Shown: positions 1 through 8,176, numbered from the stretch's first letter. The stretch is 64,000 nt of DNA from Microcella pacifica (GCF_009371975.2 NZ_VIKT02000012.1:1-64000), one strand, 5' to 3'. Program-made: numbers and translations. Notes: generated by a model from the sequence alone, not told the origin.

Positions 1-2
1 AC

Positions 3-76
3 GGTGAGACACGAAGACCTCCGGTGGCGATCAGTGAGTGTGGTAACCCACATCGTTCCGGAGGTCTTCGCTCACC
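3..76. repeat. Long-spaced inverted repeat at window edge
   Basis: The arms CGAAGACCTCCGG (12-24) and CCGGAGGTCTTCG (58-70) are perfect 13-bp reverse complements. They extend outward through GGTGAG (3-8) and CTCACC (71-76). The spacer is 33 bp. The dyad lies beyond the rplL terminator and encodes no protein that I can see. It has the same architecture and size (74 bp) as the dyads near 11.5, 15.3, 28.6, 43.0 and 44.1 kb, but its arm sequence is unrelated. A terminator for a gene to the left of the window is an alternative. Confidence 0.6.
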
Positions 77-157
77 TCACCCGTTCACAACGTCCCGAGG
101 AATTACACCTAGCCCGCGCACGAATACCGCAGCGCGCAGGCCTCCCCCCACGCACGA

Positions 158-190
158 AGGCCCCGCGCCGTCGACGGACGGGCGGGGCCT
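158..190 (-). terminator. Terminator of rplJ-rplL
   Basis: AGGCCCCGC (158-166) pairs with GCGGGGCCT (182-190) across a 15-nt loop, 33 nt past the rplL stop. Read on the minus strand, a short T run follows the stem. This is the expected end of the rplJL transcript. Confidence 0.7.
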
Positions 191-222
191 GCGCGAGCAG
201 CACGAGGCTGCGGGTGGTGCGA

Positions 223-612
223 CTACTTGAGGGTGACGGTGGCGCCGGCCTCTTCGAGCTGGGCCTTGGCCTTCTCGGCGGCGTCCTTGGGCGCGCCCTC
301 GAGCACGACACCGGGAGCACCGTCGACGAGCGCCTTCGCCTCACCGAGACCGAGGCTCGTGAGGGCGCGCACCTCCTTGATGACCTGGATCTTCTTCTCG
401 CCGGCGGCCTCGAGAACGACGTCGAACGAGTCCTTCTCCTCGACCTCCTCGGCAGCGGCTCCGCCACCGGCGGGGCCGGCCGCGGCCACGGCGACGGGTG
501 CCGCGGCGGTGACCTCGAAGACCTCTTCGAACTTCTTCACGAACTCGCTGAGCTCGATGAGCGACAGCTCCTTGAACGCCTCGATGAGGTCGTCAGTCGA
601 CATCTTTGCCAT
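223..612 (-). CDS. rplL: 50S ribosomal protein L7/L12
   Basis: This is the stalk protein of the large ribosomal subunit. It recruits and stimulates the translational GTPases EF-Tu, EF-G and IF2. The 129-residue product has the standard layout: an N-terminal dimerisation helix pair (residues 1-33, starting [20 protein letters not shown]), an Ala/Gly/Pro-rich hinge (about 35-55) and a globular C-terminal domain (about 58-129) with the conserved [20 protein letters not shown] stretch. The ATG is preceded by a strong AGAAGGAG site. It lies 52 nt downstream of rplJ, as in most bacteria, and shares its promoter and leader. Length and motifs are normal. Confidence 0.98.
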   Translation of the reverse strand: MAKMSTDDLIEAFKELSLIELSEFVKKFEEVFEVTAAAPVAVAAAGPAGGGAAAEEVEEKDSFDVVLEAAGEKKIQVIKEVRALTSLGLGEAKALVDGAPGVVLEGAPKDAAEKAKAQLEEAGATVTLK

Positions 613-664
613 GATTTCTCCTTCTTACGTGCTGCTACTGGTCTGATCTACCGCGGGGCTGGAT

Positions 665-1180
665 TCAGCTCGCGGACTCCTGCTTCTGCCGCAGCGCGTC
701 CACTGCCCGCGCGGCCTGAGCCAGCGGAGCGTTGAACATGTACGCGGCACCGAACAGCGAGGCCTTGACGGCACCGGCCAGCTTGGCCAGCACCACCTCA
801 CGGCTCTCGAGATCGGCGAGCTTGGTCACCTCGGCGGCGGTGAGCGGGTTACCGTCGAAGTACCCGCCCTTCACCACGAGGAGGGGGTTCGCCTTGGCGA
901 AGTCGCGCATGGCCTTCGCCACGTTCACGGTGTCACCGTGGACGAAGGCGATGGCAGAAGGACCCTCGAGCAGGTCATCGAACGAGTCGATGCCGGCGTT
1001 GTTGGCCGCAATCTTGGTCAGCGTGTTCTTCACCACGGCATAGGTCGCGTCCTCACGGAGTGCGGCACGCAGCTGCTTGAGCTGGGCCACCGTGAGACCG
1101 CGGTACTCGGTCAGCAGTACGGCCTTCGAGCTGTGGAAAAGTGCTGACAGCTCGGCGACCGTTGCTTCCTTGTTCGCCAT
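665..1180 (-). CDS. rplJ: 50S ribosomal protein L10
   Basis: L10 anchors the L7/L12 dimers to 23S rRNA and forms the stalk base. The 171-residue product starts [20 protein letters not shown], has the RNA-binding N-terminal domain and ends in the alpha-helical tail (from about residue 135) that carries the L12 dimers. An AGAGGAGC ribosome binding site precedes the ATG. In many bacteria L10 represses its own operon by binding the mRNA leader, and the unusually long leader here (about 230 nt) fits that. Confidence 0.98.
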   Translation of the reverse strand: MANKEATVAELSALFHSSKAVLLTEYRGLTVAQLKQLRAALREDATYAVVKNTLTKIAANNAGIDSFDDLLEGPSAIAFVHGDTVNVAKAMRDFAKANPLLVVKGGYFDGNPLTAAEVTKLADLESREVVLAKLAGAVKASLFGAAYMFNAPLAQAARAVDALRQKQESAS

Positions 1181-1444
1181 GGTGCTCCTCTAGTCATTGA
1201 CGTTCGGACTCCAGGGATCACCCGGCACACATGACGAAAGCCCCGTAGCGCGGGCGCTCGGGGCTTCTTCGCGATCCCGGTACGGGATGCACGGCAAAGG
1301 TTTCCTCACACCTGCGCGGGCCCTCGCCGCTCTTCACGAGGAAGAACTGCGAGCCTTCGGCCGACTCGCCCGCGAACGGGCCCGTCGACAACCGGCGGTC
1401 TCTGGCAAGCGCTCAGCATACGGCACGGAGCGGCTCGCACGCAA
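1181..1444 (-). promoter_or_regulatory. rplJ promoter and long structured leader (L10-leader candidate)
   Basis: This stretch holds no gene. On the minus strand a promoter can be read as TTGCGT (1444-1439), an 18-nt spacer and TATGCT (1420-1415), which puts the transcript start near 1408, about 228 nt before rplJ. Within the leader lies a near-continuous hairpin: AAGCCCCG (1238-1245) pairs with CGGGGCTT (1259-1266), and AGCGC/GCGCT is nested inside. On the minus strand the hairpin is followed by TTTCGTC, so it looks like an attenuator. A leader ahead of rplJ that binds L10 is known in many bacteria. Assigning this one to that class is inference from position and structure. Confidence 0.55.
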
Positions 1445-1481
1445 AACGGCGTCGACCGGGTGCGCGCGCGGCCGGGGGCGC

Positions 1482-2327
1482 CTACGTCTCGTCGAGCCAG
1501 CTGTGCCGCGGCGCGTAGCCGAGGTCGCGCCGAGCGGCGTCGATTGACAGGAGGGTCTGGCGCCCGCTCACCGTGGAGAGCACCGGTACGTCGGGGAACT
1601 CGGCCGCCATGAGCTCGGCGCTGTCCCGCCGCATGACGGTGTCTGCTGCGGCGATGATGTAAGCGCTGTAGCCGGGCTGCTGCGCGAGAAGTGCGCGCTC
1701 GACCGCGTGGCCACCATCGCGGCGGTCGATGTAGCCCCACAGATTCCATCGCCGCACGGCCGGGTCGTCCTGCCAGGTCTCGAACTCGGCGTAGTCCTCG
1801 GGCGCCATGACATTGCTGAAGCGCAGGCCGGTCATCGCGAGCTCGGGCTCCAGTCGGCAGATCGCGCGCCCGAACTCCTCCTCGAGGTGCTTGCCGACCG
1901 CGTACATGAAGTTGGGTCGCACCGTCTGGGTCTCGTCGATGGGCGCGGCGGGCGGCGGCTCCTCGAGCGGCAGGCCGAGCAGGGTCTCGCTCGAGGCGTG
2001 CACGATGCGCCGAATCCCCGCGCGTCGCGCCGCCTGCACGACGCCGATCGTCATCGTGACGTTCTGCTGCAGCAGTGCCGTATCGGGCCGGATGCCCGGC
2101 GCGGGTGTCGCCGCGAGGTGCACGAGCGCGTCCACGCCGTCGTGGCGCTCCTCGACCCCGGCGAGAGCATCCGCCACCTGGCCGTAGTCGGCGAGGTCGA
2201 CCTGCACGAAATCCTTGCCGCGGGCGCCGACGGCGTCCATACCGATGACGGTGTGACCGCGCTCCCGCAGATGGTCGACGACTCCGACGCCGAGCTTGCC
2301 GCTGGATCCTGTCACGGCGATGATCAC
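1482..2327 (-). CDS. NAD-dependent epimerase/dehydratase family protein
   Basis: This is an extended short-chain dehydrogenase (SDR) of 281 residues acting on an unknown, probably nucleotide-sugar or related, substrate. The nucleotide-binding loop TGSSGKLG is at residues 6-13. The catalytic triad is visible as S112 (HASSET) and Y142-x3-K146 (YAVGK). The acidic D31 after the second strand suggests NAD rather than NADP. The start is a GTG 6 nt behind a strong AGGAGG. The gene stands 44 nt downstream of the histidine kinase gene on the same strand and could be the last gene of that operon. The exact reaction cannot be told from sequence alone. Confidence 0.85.
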   Translation of the reverse strand: MIIAVTGSSGKLGVGVVDHLRERGHTVIGMDAVGARGKDFVQVDLADYGQVADALAGVEERHDGVDALVHLAATPAPGIRPDTALLQQNVTMTIGVVQAARRAGIRRIVHASSETLLGLPLEEPPPAAPIDETQTVRPNFMYAVGKHLEEEFGRAICRLEPELAMTGLRFSNVMAPEDYAEFETWQDDPAVRRWNLWGYIDRRDGGHAVERALLAQQPGYSAYIIAAADTVMRRDSAELMAAEFPDVPVLSTVSGRQTLLSIDAARRDLGYAPRHSWLDET

Positions 2328-2371
2328 GGTCGACCTCCTCTGCGGGCCGACGGTCGCGGCCCTCGTCGAGG

Positions 2372-3799
2372 CTACTCGTCGCGCACGAGCGGCAGCCGCA
2401 CCGTGAAGACCGTGCGGCCCGGGCGGGACTCCACCGACACGCTGCCGTCGGGGGCGCCCACGCCCGCCGCGACGATCGCGAGCCCGAGCCCCGTGCTGCC
2501 CGTCGCGCGCGAGCGCGAGGTGTCGGCGCGCGCGAAGCGCTCGAAGAGCACCGGCTGCACCTCCTCGGGAATCCCTGGCCCATCGTCCGCCACGCGCACG
2601 ATCGCCTCGCCGTCGACGGCGGCGACCGACGCCGCGACCGACGTGCCCTCGGGCGTGTGCACGCGCGCGTTGGCGAGGAGGTTCGCGACGACCTGGTGCA
2701 GCCGCCCCTGATCACCGGTGACGACGACCGGCTCGTCGGGTACCTCGACGCTCCAGCGGTGATCGTCGCTCGTGGCGCGGGCGTCGGCGAGAGCATCCGC
2801 GATCACACGGCCGAGGTCGACGGGGTCGGCGCGCAGCGCTCGGCCCTCGTCCAGTCGCGCGAGCAGCAGCAGGTCGTCGACGAGCTCGGTCATGCGCACC
2901 GACTCCGACTCGATGCGGTCGAGCGCGTGGCGCACGTCGGGCGGCACCTCGTGCCCACCCCGCCGGGTGAGCTCGCTGTAGCCGCGGATGGCCGCGAGCG
3001 GCGTGCGCAGCTCGTGGCTCGCATCGGCGACGAACTGCCGCACCTTGCCCTCGCTCGCCTCGCGGGCGAGCAGCGCCGCCTGCACGTGGTCGAGCATGCG
3101 CGTGAAGGCGGCACCCAGCTGCCCGACCTCGGTGCGCGTATCGGTGTCGATCGTCTCGAGCCGGTCGGAGAGGGCGACGGCACCGCGGTCGAGCGGCAGC
3201 TCGGTCACGCGCGTCGCCGTCTCGCGAATGCGCGTGAGGGGTCGCAGTGCTACGCGCGCGACGCTGCGCCCGAGCGCCGCCGCGACGATGAGGGTGCCGA
3301 TGAGGACGGCGGTGATCGTCGCGCCGAGGCGCGCGGTCGTCACGGTCGCCTCGCGCGTCGAGAGCCCGACCACGACGGCAGAGCCCTCACCGACGGGAGC
3401 ACCCAGCACGCGGTACTCGCCAAGCCCACCGGGAAAGCGGATGGTGCGCGGCTGCTCGATCGAGGCTCCCGCGAGGACGCGCTGCTGGAGGGCCGACAGC
3501 TCGCGGACCTCGGCGTCGAGGTCGAGGTAGGCGGCCGTCACGCGACCCTGCGGCGATACGACCGCGATGAGCGAGCCGAGCGGCAGTCCGGGGCCGAGCA
3601 GGCTGCGACTCGAATCCCCCGGCCCCGCGTCGAGCGTCACGGCAACGCGCTGCGTCGTCGTGCGCAGTTCGTCGTCGAGCTGACCGATGAGGGAGGTGCG
3701 CAGGGCGAAGGTGCTCACGACGCCGATGCCGAGCGTCGCGACAGCGAGCAGGGCGAGGATGCCCGCGACGAGCCTCTGCTGCAGCGACCAGCCGCGCAT
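2372..3799 (-). CDS. Two-component sensor histidine kinase
   Basis: This 475-residue membrane kinase is the sensor for the response regulator just upstream. It has TM1 at about 10-33, an extracellular sensor loop (about 35-155), TM2 at about 158-180, a HAMP linker (about 180-235), a HisKA domain with the phosphoacceptor in SHELRTP (H262) and a HATPase domain with an N-box (NLLANARVHTPEG) and a G1 box (DDGPGIP). It belongs to the actinobacterial OmpR-type group resembling TrcS/MprB. The ligand is unknown. The 46-nt gap to the regulator gene and the shared strand indicate one transcript. Confidence 0.9.
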   Translation of the reverse strand: MRGWSLQQRLVAGILALLAVATLGIGVVSTFALRTSLIGQLDDELRTTTQRVAVTLDAGPGDSSRSLLGPGLPLGSLIAVVSPQGRVTAAYLDLDAEVRELSALQQRVLAGASIEQPRTIRFPGGLGEYRVLGAPVGEGSAVVVGLSTREATVTTARLGATITAVLIGTLIVAAALGRSVARVALRPLTRIRETATRVTELPLDRGAVALSDRLETIDTDTRTEVGQLGAAFTRMLDHVQAALLAREASEGKVRQFVADASHELRTPLAAIRGYSELTRRGGHEVPPDVRHALDRIESESVRMTELVDDLLLLARLDEGRALRADPVDLGRVIADALADARATSDDHRWSVEVPDEPVVVTGDQGRLHQVVANLLANARVHTPEGTSVAASVAAVDGEAIVRVADDGPGIPEEVQPVLFERFARADTSRSRATGSTGLGLAIVAAGVGAPDGSVSVESRPGRTVFTVRLPLVRDE

Positions 3800-3845
3800 C
3801 CTCAGGCCCCCGTCCTCACGCGGCGGGATCGCACGCGACGCGGCC

Positions 3846-4586
3846 TCACGCGACCGGCTTGATGAGGTAGCCCACGCCGCGCACGGTGTGGATCATCGCC
3901 GGGCCGAGCGTGTCGATCTTCTTGCGCAGGTACGAGATGTAGATCTCGACGATGCTCGACCGCCCGCCGAAGTCGTAGCTCCAGACTCGGTCGAGGATCT
4001 GCGCCTTGCTGAGCACACGACGCGGGTTGCGCATGAGGTAGCGCAGCAGCTCGAACTCGGTGGCGGTGAGCTCGATCTCGGTGTCGCCCCGGCGCACCTC
4101 GTAGCTCTCCTCGTTGAGCACGAGGTCGCCGACGCGGATCTCGGGGTCGGACCGCTCGCTCACCACGAGCGCGCTGCGGCGGATGAGCCCGCGCAGTCGC
4201 GCCACGAGCTCCTCGAGGCTGAACGGCTTCGTGACGTAGTCGTCGCCCCCCGCGGTGAGGCCCACGACGCGGTCATCGACGGCGTCCTTCGCGGTGAGGA
4301 AGAGCACCGGCACGTTGCTGCCGTCCGCCCGCAGGCGACGCAGCACCTCGAGGCCATCGAGGTCGGGCAGCATGATGTCGAGCACGACGATGTCGGGGCG
4401 GAACTCGCGGCCGTGCGCGAGCGCCTCCTGCCCGGTGAGGGCGGTGCGCACCTCCCACCCCTCGTAGCGCAGCGCCATCGAGACGAGGTCGGCGAGGGAG
4501 GGCTCGTCGTCGACGACGAGCGCCCGCACGGGGGAGCCGTCGGGGTGGGTGAGGCGAGGCGACTCGGTCTGATCGTCGTAGGACAT
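3846..4586 (-). CDS. OmpR-family response regulator (TrcR-like)
   Basis: This is a DNA-binding response regulator of 246 residues from the ATG at 4586. An in-frame ATG at 4604 would add six residues (MGSTGT). The shorter form, starting MSYDDQTESPRLTHPDGS, matches how the family usually begins. The receiver domain has the acidic pair VVDDEPS, the phospho-acceptor Asp in VVLDIMLPDLDGLEVL and the switch Lys in VTKPFS. The C-terminal winged helix ends RKKIDTLGPAMIHTVRGVGY, the typical OmpR/PhoB recognition region. It is the partner of the downstream kinase. Its targets are unknown. Confidence 0.9.
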   Translation of the reverse strand: MSYDDQTESPRLTHPDGSPVRALVVDDEPSLADLVSMALRYEGWEVRTALTGQEALAHGREFRPDIVVLDIMLPDLDGLEVLRRLRADGSNVPVLFLTAKDAVDDRVVGLTAGGDDYVTKPFSLEELVARLRGLIRRSALVVSERSDPEIRVGDLVLNEESYEVRRGDTEIELTATEFELLRYLMRNPRRVLSKAQILDRVWSYDFGGRSSIVEIYISYLRKKIDTLGPAMIHTVRGVGYLIKPVA

Positions 4587-4656
4587 GGTCCCAGTACTGC
4601 CCATGAACCTATGAGCCTGCTCTGAGCCAGCCCTGAAGCAATGAGCATCACAACGA

Positions 4657-4696
4657 GAACCCCGGCTGCCCTTGGGGGAAGGGACTGCCGGGGTTC
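4657..4696 (-). terminator. Terminator hairpin between the small membrane protein gene and the response regulator
   Basis: AACCCCGGC and GCCGGGGTT form a GC-rich stem around a CCCTTGGGGGAAGGG-type inner stem. It sits 43 nt past the stop of the 35-residue ORF and upstream of the response regulator, so it separates the two minus-strand transcripts. Confidence 0.65.
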
Positions 4697-4739
4697 GTCG
4701 TACGGCGCGGTGGCGCGTGGCTCTCGGGGAGCCGGTGCG

Positions 4740-4847
4740 TCAAGCGCGGTGGGCCCCACGGGACTTGCGGCCCGTGCCGGCGATGCCGGCCATGAGGGCG
4801 AAGAAGCCCACGAGGGCGGAGATCATGAGGAGGGGGAGGGTGATCAT
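4740..4847 (-). CDS. 35-residue single-span membrane protein, unknown function
   Basis: This short ORF starts MITLPLLMISALVGFFALMA and ends in a basic, glycine-rich tail. Residues 3-25 form one hydrophobic span followed by KSRGAHR, which predicts the N-terminus outside or in the membrane and the C-terminus in the cytoplasm. The ATG at 4847 has an AGAGG ribosome binding site at a good distance and a terminator follows the stop, so it looks like a real monocistronic gene. A longer in-frame version from 5030 would run through the hairpin-rich leader and is less likely. I do not recognise the family. Small single-span proteins often modulate larger membrane proteins, but nothing here shows a partner. 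Confidence 0.6.
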   Translation of the reverse strand: MITLPLLMISALVGFFALMAGIAGTGRKSRGAHRA

Positions 4848-5155
4848 GTCGTTCCTCTCGGGTCGAGTCGGGCGGGGTATTGGAGCGACGCGAGCTTCGG
4901 GTGCTCGTGTCCTCACTGTGGGGGACCGGGGGTGTCCCCCTTCTCTACGAGTGTGCGCTATACGAACATCGAGCACAGGCCCCCCTCCGGGGGTGATTCG
5001 GTCCCCAGAAAGGGGGACCACGATGTTCATCTTTTGTACCCCACTCGCTCTCCAGCCTCGTGATTCCGGGAGAGTTTGCCCCTGCGTGACACTCTGGAAA
5101 CATCCGCGACCCGAAAGCGCGGTTGACTGATGCTCGTTGCGGGAGGGGACCGACG
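4848..5155. promoter_or_regulatory. Hairpin-rich divergent intergenic region
   Basis: About 300 nt lie between the 35-residue ORF (minus) and the oxidoreductase (plus). Three successive strong hairpins occur within about 100 nt: GGGGGAC/GTCCCCC (4920-4926/4934-4940), CCCCC/GGGGG (4981-4985/4989-4993) and GGTCCCC/GGGGACC (near 5000-5019). GAACATCG (from about 4964) and CGATGTTC (from about 5022) form an outer inverted pair enclosing the last two. A TATAGC box on the minus strand near 4965 could be the promoter of the small ORF. On the plus strand TTGACT near 5122 could be a -35 for the oxidoreductase. No known riboswitch class is recognised. Confidence 0.45.
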
Positions 5156-6124
5156 ATGACGACGATGACGGCCATGGTGGCCACGGAGTGGGGCGGCCCC
5201 GAGGTGCTCTCCCCCGCCGACGTGGCGATGCCCGTACGGGCGAACGCCGAAGTGCTCGTGAAGGTCATGGCGGCGGGCGTCAACCCGATCGACGCGAAGA
5301 CCCGGGCAGGCCGCGGGGTCGCGGGCGCCGTGAGGTCGTTCCCCGTGATCCTCGGCTACGACGTCGCGGGCGTCGTCGTCGAGTCGCCCTACGAGGCCCA
5401 CCCGCTCGCCGTGGGCCGCGAGGTCTACGGCATGTCGATGGTGCCTCGCTTCGACGGCACCTACGCCGAGTACGCCGTGCTGCCGGAGGCCTCCGTCTGC
5501 CCCAAGCCCGCCTCGCTGAGCTTCACCGAGGCGGCCGGGGTGCCGGTCGCCGCCCTCACGGCGTGGGGCATGGTCGTCGACGTCGCGCGCGCTCATGAGG
5601 GGCAGCGGATGCTCATCCACGCGGGAGCCGGCGGTGTCGGGCACTTCGCCGTGCAGCTCGCCGCGTACTTCGGGGCCCATGTCACCACGACGGGCTCCGC
5701 GCGCAACCAGGGCTGGCTGCGCGAGCTCGGCGCCTCCCAGGTCATCGACTACACGTCGACCCGCTTCGAGGACCACGTGCACGACGCCGATGTCGTCATC
5801 GACCTCATCGGCAACGTGCACGACGACACGGGCACGCGCTCGCTCAGCGTCCTGCGGCCCGGGGGGCTTCTCGTCAACGCGCCCAGCGGCAGTTGGCCGA
5901 CCATGCGCGAGGATGCTCTCGAGGCCGGCGTACGGGCGACCGGCTACAAGGTCTCACCGAGCGGGGCGACCCTCGCGGTGCTCTCGCGCCTGTTCGAGTC
6001 TGGCGATCTTCGCGTGAACCTCGACCACGTGCTGCCGCTGAGCGAGGCCGCCGAGGCCCACCGGCTGCTCGAGGAGGGCCACACGCGCGGCAAGATCGTG
6101 CTCGAGGTCTCGCCAGATCAGTGA
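5156..6124 (+). CDS. NADP-dependent zinc-independent quinone/alkene oxidoreductase (MDR superfamily)
   Basis: This is a 322-residue medium-chain dehydrogenase/reductase of the quinone oxidoreductase (QOR) type, which reduces quinones or alpha,beta-unsaturated carbonyls with NADPH. It has a GroES-like N-terminal domain (about 1-120) with VNPIDAKTRAG and GYDVAGVV, then a Rossmann domain with the cofactor loop HAGAGGVGHFAVQLA. The zinc-ligand cysteines of true alcohol dehydrogenases are missing. The ATG at 5156 follows GGGAGGGG at normal spacing, which is better than the in-frame ATG at 5123. It is monocistronic, and short degenerate tandem repeats follow its stop. Confidence 0.85.
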   Translation: MTTMTAMVATEWGGPEVLSPADVAMPVRANAEVLVKVMAAGVNPIDAKTRAGRGVAGAVRSFPVILGYDVAGVVVESPYEAHPLAVGREVYGMSMVPRFDGTYAEYAVLPEASVCPKPASLSFTEAAGVPVAALTAWGMVVDVARAHEGQRMLIHAGAGGVGHFAVQLAAYFGAHVTTTGSARNQGWLRELGASQVIDYTSTRFEDHVHDADVVIDLIGNVHDDTGTRSLSVLRPGGLLVNAPSGSWPTMREDALEAGVRATGYKVSPSGATLAVLSRLFESGDLRVNLDHVLPLSEAAEAHRLLEEGHTRGKIVLEVSPDQ

Positions 6125-6200
6125 GCGCCGCGCAGTAGGCGCTGAGGAGTGAGCGCTGCGGAGTGAGCGCTGCGCAGTAAGCGCTGCGCCGTAGGCGCCG
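6121..6200. repeat. Degenerate short tandem repeats after the oxidoreductase stop
   Basis: Four to five imperfect copies of a roughly 15-nt unit of the form GAGCGCTGCGCAGTA run between two convergent genes. The pattern suggests slippage duplication. No stable terminator is seen here, although each unit contains the small palindrome AGCGCT. Confidence 0.6.
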
Positions 6201-6201
6201 G

Positions 6202-6732
6202 TCAGAGCGTGCGCTCGCGCACCCAGTCGTCCTCGAAGGTGTCGCCGACGAGGAACCTCTTGCTGCCGACCGTCTCGAAGTCGCTCTTGGCGTAGAAGCG
6301 GTTCGCGCGCGCGTTGTGCTGGTTGACTCCGAGCCACACGCTCGCGGCACGGTGCCGTGCCGCGGCGTCGACGACCGCGGCGACGAGGGCCGAGGCGACC
6401 CCGCCCCCGTGGTGCAGAGGGTGCACGTAGAGCTTGCTGAGCTCGGCCGTCGGCCGCGAGCGCACCGCCTGCGCGACATCGGGGTCGGCCGGCTCCCCGT
6501 GCACGACCATCGCATAGCCGATGAGCTGTCCCGCATCGTCGGCGACGACCACATCGCGTGCGGGGTCGGCCAGGTAGCGGGCGAACGCCGCCTCGCTCAA
6601 GTGCTCCGCGATGAACGCCGCCTTCGAGGCCTCCGTCGTCGAGGGCGGGCAGGCGAGCGGGAAGGTGAGGGCGGCGAGCTCGTGCAGAGCCGCTGCCTCC
6701 GCCGCGCTCGCGGGCCGAATGCGCGCAGTCAT
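6202..6732 (-). CDS. GNAT family N-acetyltransferase
   Basis: The product has 176 residues starting MTARIRPASAAEAAALHELA. The GNAT fold is shown by the central strand KLYVHPLHHGGGVASALV, a variant of the acetyl-CoA pyrophosphate loop (Q/R-x-x-G-x-G/A), followed by VWLGVNQHNARANRFYAKSD, the usual beta5/alpha4 region. The substrate is unknown, and small-molecule or protein N-termini are both possible. CAGAAT lies 6 nt before the ATG, a weak form of the leaderless promoter seen elsewhere in the window. An upstream in-frame start at 6828 would run through the rplA terminator and is rejected. Confidence 0.85.
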   Translation of the reverse strand: MTARIRPASAAEAAALHELAALTFPLACPPSTTEASKAAFIAEHLSEAAFARYLADPARDVVVADDAGQLIGYAMVVHGEPADPDVAQAVRSRPTAELSKLYVHPLHHGGGVASALVAAVVDAAARHRAASVWLGVNQHNARANRFYAKSDFETVGSKRFLVGDTFEDDWVRERTL

Positions 6733-6781
6733 GCCCCCATTCTGCCGCCCGGCCCCGAGCATCCCGTGCCGCCCCGCCTCC

Positions 6782-6798
6782 GTTCGCAACTCAGGCAG
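6782..6798. repeat. Orphan arm of the GTTCGCAACTCAGGCAG repeat
   Basis: This 17-nt sequence is identical to the left arm of the 76-bp dyad at 11529 and shares 15 nt with both arms at 44053-44128. No right arm is found here: the rplA terminator begins 3 nt later. Confidence 0.7.
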
Positions 6799-6801
6799 AC
6801 G

Positions 6802-6831
6802 ACGATGGCCCCGCCGAAGCGGGGCCATCGT
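6802..6831 (-). terminator. Terminator of the secE-nusG-rplK-rplA transcript
   Basis: A perfect 12-bp stem, ACGATGGCCCCG (6802-6813) with CGGGGCCATCGT (6820-6831) and a 6-nt loop, lies 26 nt past the rplA stop. Confidence 0.8.
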
Positions 6832-6856
6832 GGCGGTGCGGCGCGGTGCGGTGCGC

Positions 6857-7546
6857 CTAGAAGATGTTGACGTCGAGCGGGATGCCCGGGCCGAACGTCG
6901 TCGAGACGGTGGCCTTCTGCACGTAGCGACCCTTCGAGCTCGACGGCTTGAGGCGCACGACCTCGTCGAGCGCCGCGTGGATGTTCTCCGCGAGCTGCTC
7001 CTGCGTGAAGCCGGTCTTGCCGACGATGAAGTGCACGTTCGCGTGCTTGTCGACGCGGAACTCGATCTTGCCGCCCTTGATGTCGGTCACGGCCTTCGCC
7101 GGGTCCGGGGTCACGGTGCCGGTCTTCGGGTTGGGCATGAGGCCGCGCGGGCCCAGCACCTTGCCGAGGCGACCGACCTGGCCCATGAGCTCCGGGGTCG
7201 AGACCGCGGAGTCGAAGGACGTGTAGCCGCCGGCGACCTTCTCGATGAGCTCGGCGCCGCCGACCTCGTCGGCGCCCGCCGCGATCGCGGCCTCGGCCGC
7301 GGGGCCGGTCGCGAACACGATGACGCGGGCGGTCTTGCCCGTGCCGTGAGGCAGGTTGACGGTGCCGCGCACCATCTGGTCGGCCTTGCGGGGGTCGACG
7401 CCGAGCTTGAGCGCGACCTCAACGGTCGAGTCCATCTTCTTGGAGCCCGTCTCGCGGGCGACCGCGACGGCCTCGTCAGGGGTGTAGAACTTGCCCGGCT
7501 CGATCTTCTCGGCCGCGGCCCGGTAGGCCTTGGACTTCTGTGCCAT
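6857..7546 (-). CDS. rplA: 50S ribosomal protein L1
   Basis: L1 binds 23S rRNA at the mobile L1 stalk that releases deacylated tRNA from the E site, and in many bacteria it represses its own operon. The 229-residue protein has the usual length and the signature [17 protein letters not shown] with flanking GKVEFR-like strands ([20 protein letters not shown]). It begins [20 protein letters not shown]. It follows rplK by 78 nt and ends at a strong terminator. Confidence 0.98.
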   Translation of the reverse strand: MAQKSKAYRAAAEKIEPGKFYTPDEAVAVARETGSKKMDSTVEVALKLGVDPRKADQMVRGTVNLPHGTGKTARVIVFATGPAAEAAIAAGADEVGGAELIEKVAGGYTSFDSAVSTPELMGQVGRLGKVLGPRGLMPNPKTGTVTPDPAKAVTDIKGGKIEFRVDKHANVHFIVGKTGFTQEQLAENIHAALDEVVRLKPSSSKGRYVQKATVSTTFGPGIPLDVNIF

Positions 7547-7624
7547 GTTGTGTCTCCTAGTGGGGAAGAACGCGGTTGACGAGCCTGGCAGGCTCTCCCG
7601 CTGGTTGAAGGTCTGTGAGGTCGC

Positions 7625-8056
7625 TTACTTGTCGACCGTGATGCCCATGCTCCGCGCCGTGCCGGCGATGATCTTCTCCGCGGCGTCGAGGTCGTTGGCG
7701 TTGAGGTCGGACTGCTTCTGCTCGGCGATCGCGCGAACCTGCTCGCGCGTGATCGAGGCGACCTTGACGGTGTGCGGGGTTCCCGAACCCTTCTGCACGC
7801 CGGCGGCCTTCTTGATGAGCTCTGCGGCCGGCGGGGTCTTGAGGATGAACGTGAACGAGCGGTCCTCGTACACGGTGATCTCGACCGGGATGACGTTGCC
7901 GCGCTGCGACTCGGTGGCCGCGTTGTAGGCCTTGCAGAACTCCATGATGTTGACGCCGTGCTGACCCAGCGCGGGCCCGATGGGCGGGGCGGGGTTGGCG
8001 GCGCCGGCCTGGATCTGCAGCTTGATCAGACCCGAGACCTTCTTCTTCGGTGCCAT
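7625..8056 (-). CDS. rplK: 50S ribosomal protein L11
   Basis: L11 forms the GTPase-associated centre with 23S rRNA helices 43/44 and is needed for RelA sensing of stalled ribosomes. The 143-residue form starting [20 protein letters not shown] at 8056 is the standard length; the in-frame ATG nine residues upstream is not. The proline-rich N-terminal motif [19 protein letters not shown] and the C-terminal rRNA-binding domain are present. A GAAGGAA-type site precedes the ATG. Confidence 0.98.
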   Translation of the reverse strand: MAPKKKVSGLIKLQIQAGAANPAPPIGPALGQHGVNIMEFCKAYNAATESQRGNVIPVEITVYEDRSFTFILKTPPAAELIKKAAGVQKGSGTPHTVKVASITREQVRAIAEQKQSDLNANDLDAAEKIIAGTARSMGITVDK

Positions 8057-8076
8057 ATTTTCTTCCTTCGTGTCGT

Positions 8077-8147
8077 GCGGCACCCGGTGAGAGTGCCGCG
8101 CTCCCGCCTGCGCGCCCTGTGCGCGCCGCGGTCAACTGATGAGTCTA
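8077..8147 (-). promoter_or_regulatory. rplK leader: promoter-like box and hairpin
   Basis: In the 120-nt gap between nusG and rplK the minus strand carries TAGACT (8147-8142), matching the -10 box used by many genes in this window. A hairpin GCGGCAC/GTGCCGC (8077-8083/8093-8099) follows just upstream of rplK. It may give rplKA a second promoter and an attenuating structure. The -35 region is not convincing. Confidence 0.35.
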
Positions 8148-8176
8148 GAGCGTGCCGCTCGACTCGGGGTACAGGG

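Noticed and set aside
2657-3862. Long plus-strand open frame (401 codons) opposite the histidine kinase gene
   Set aside because: It is a GC-driven antisense shadow of the kinase, with Arg/Gly/Ala-rich low-complexity sequence and no family similarity.
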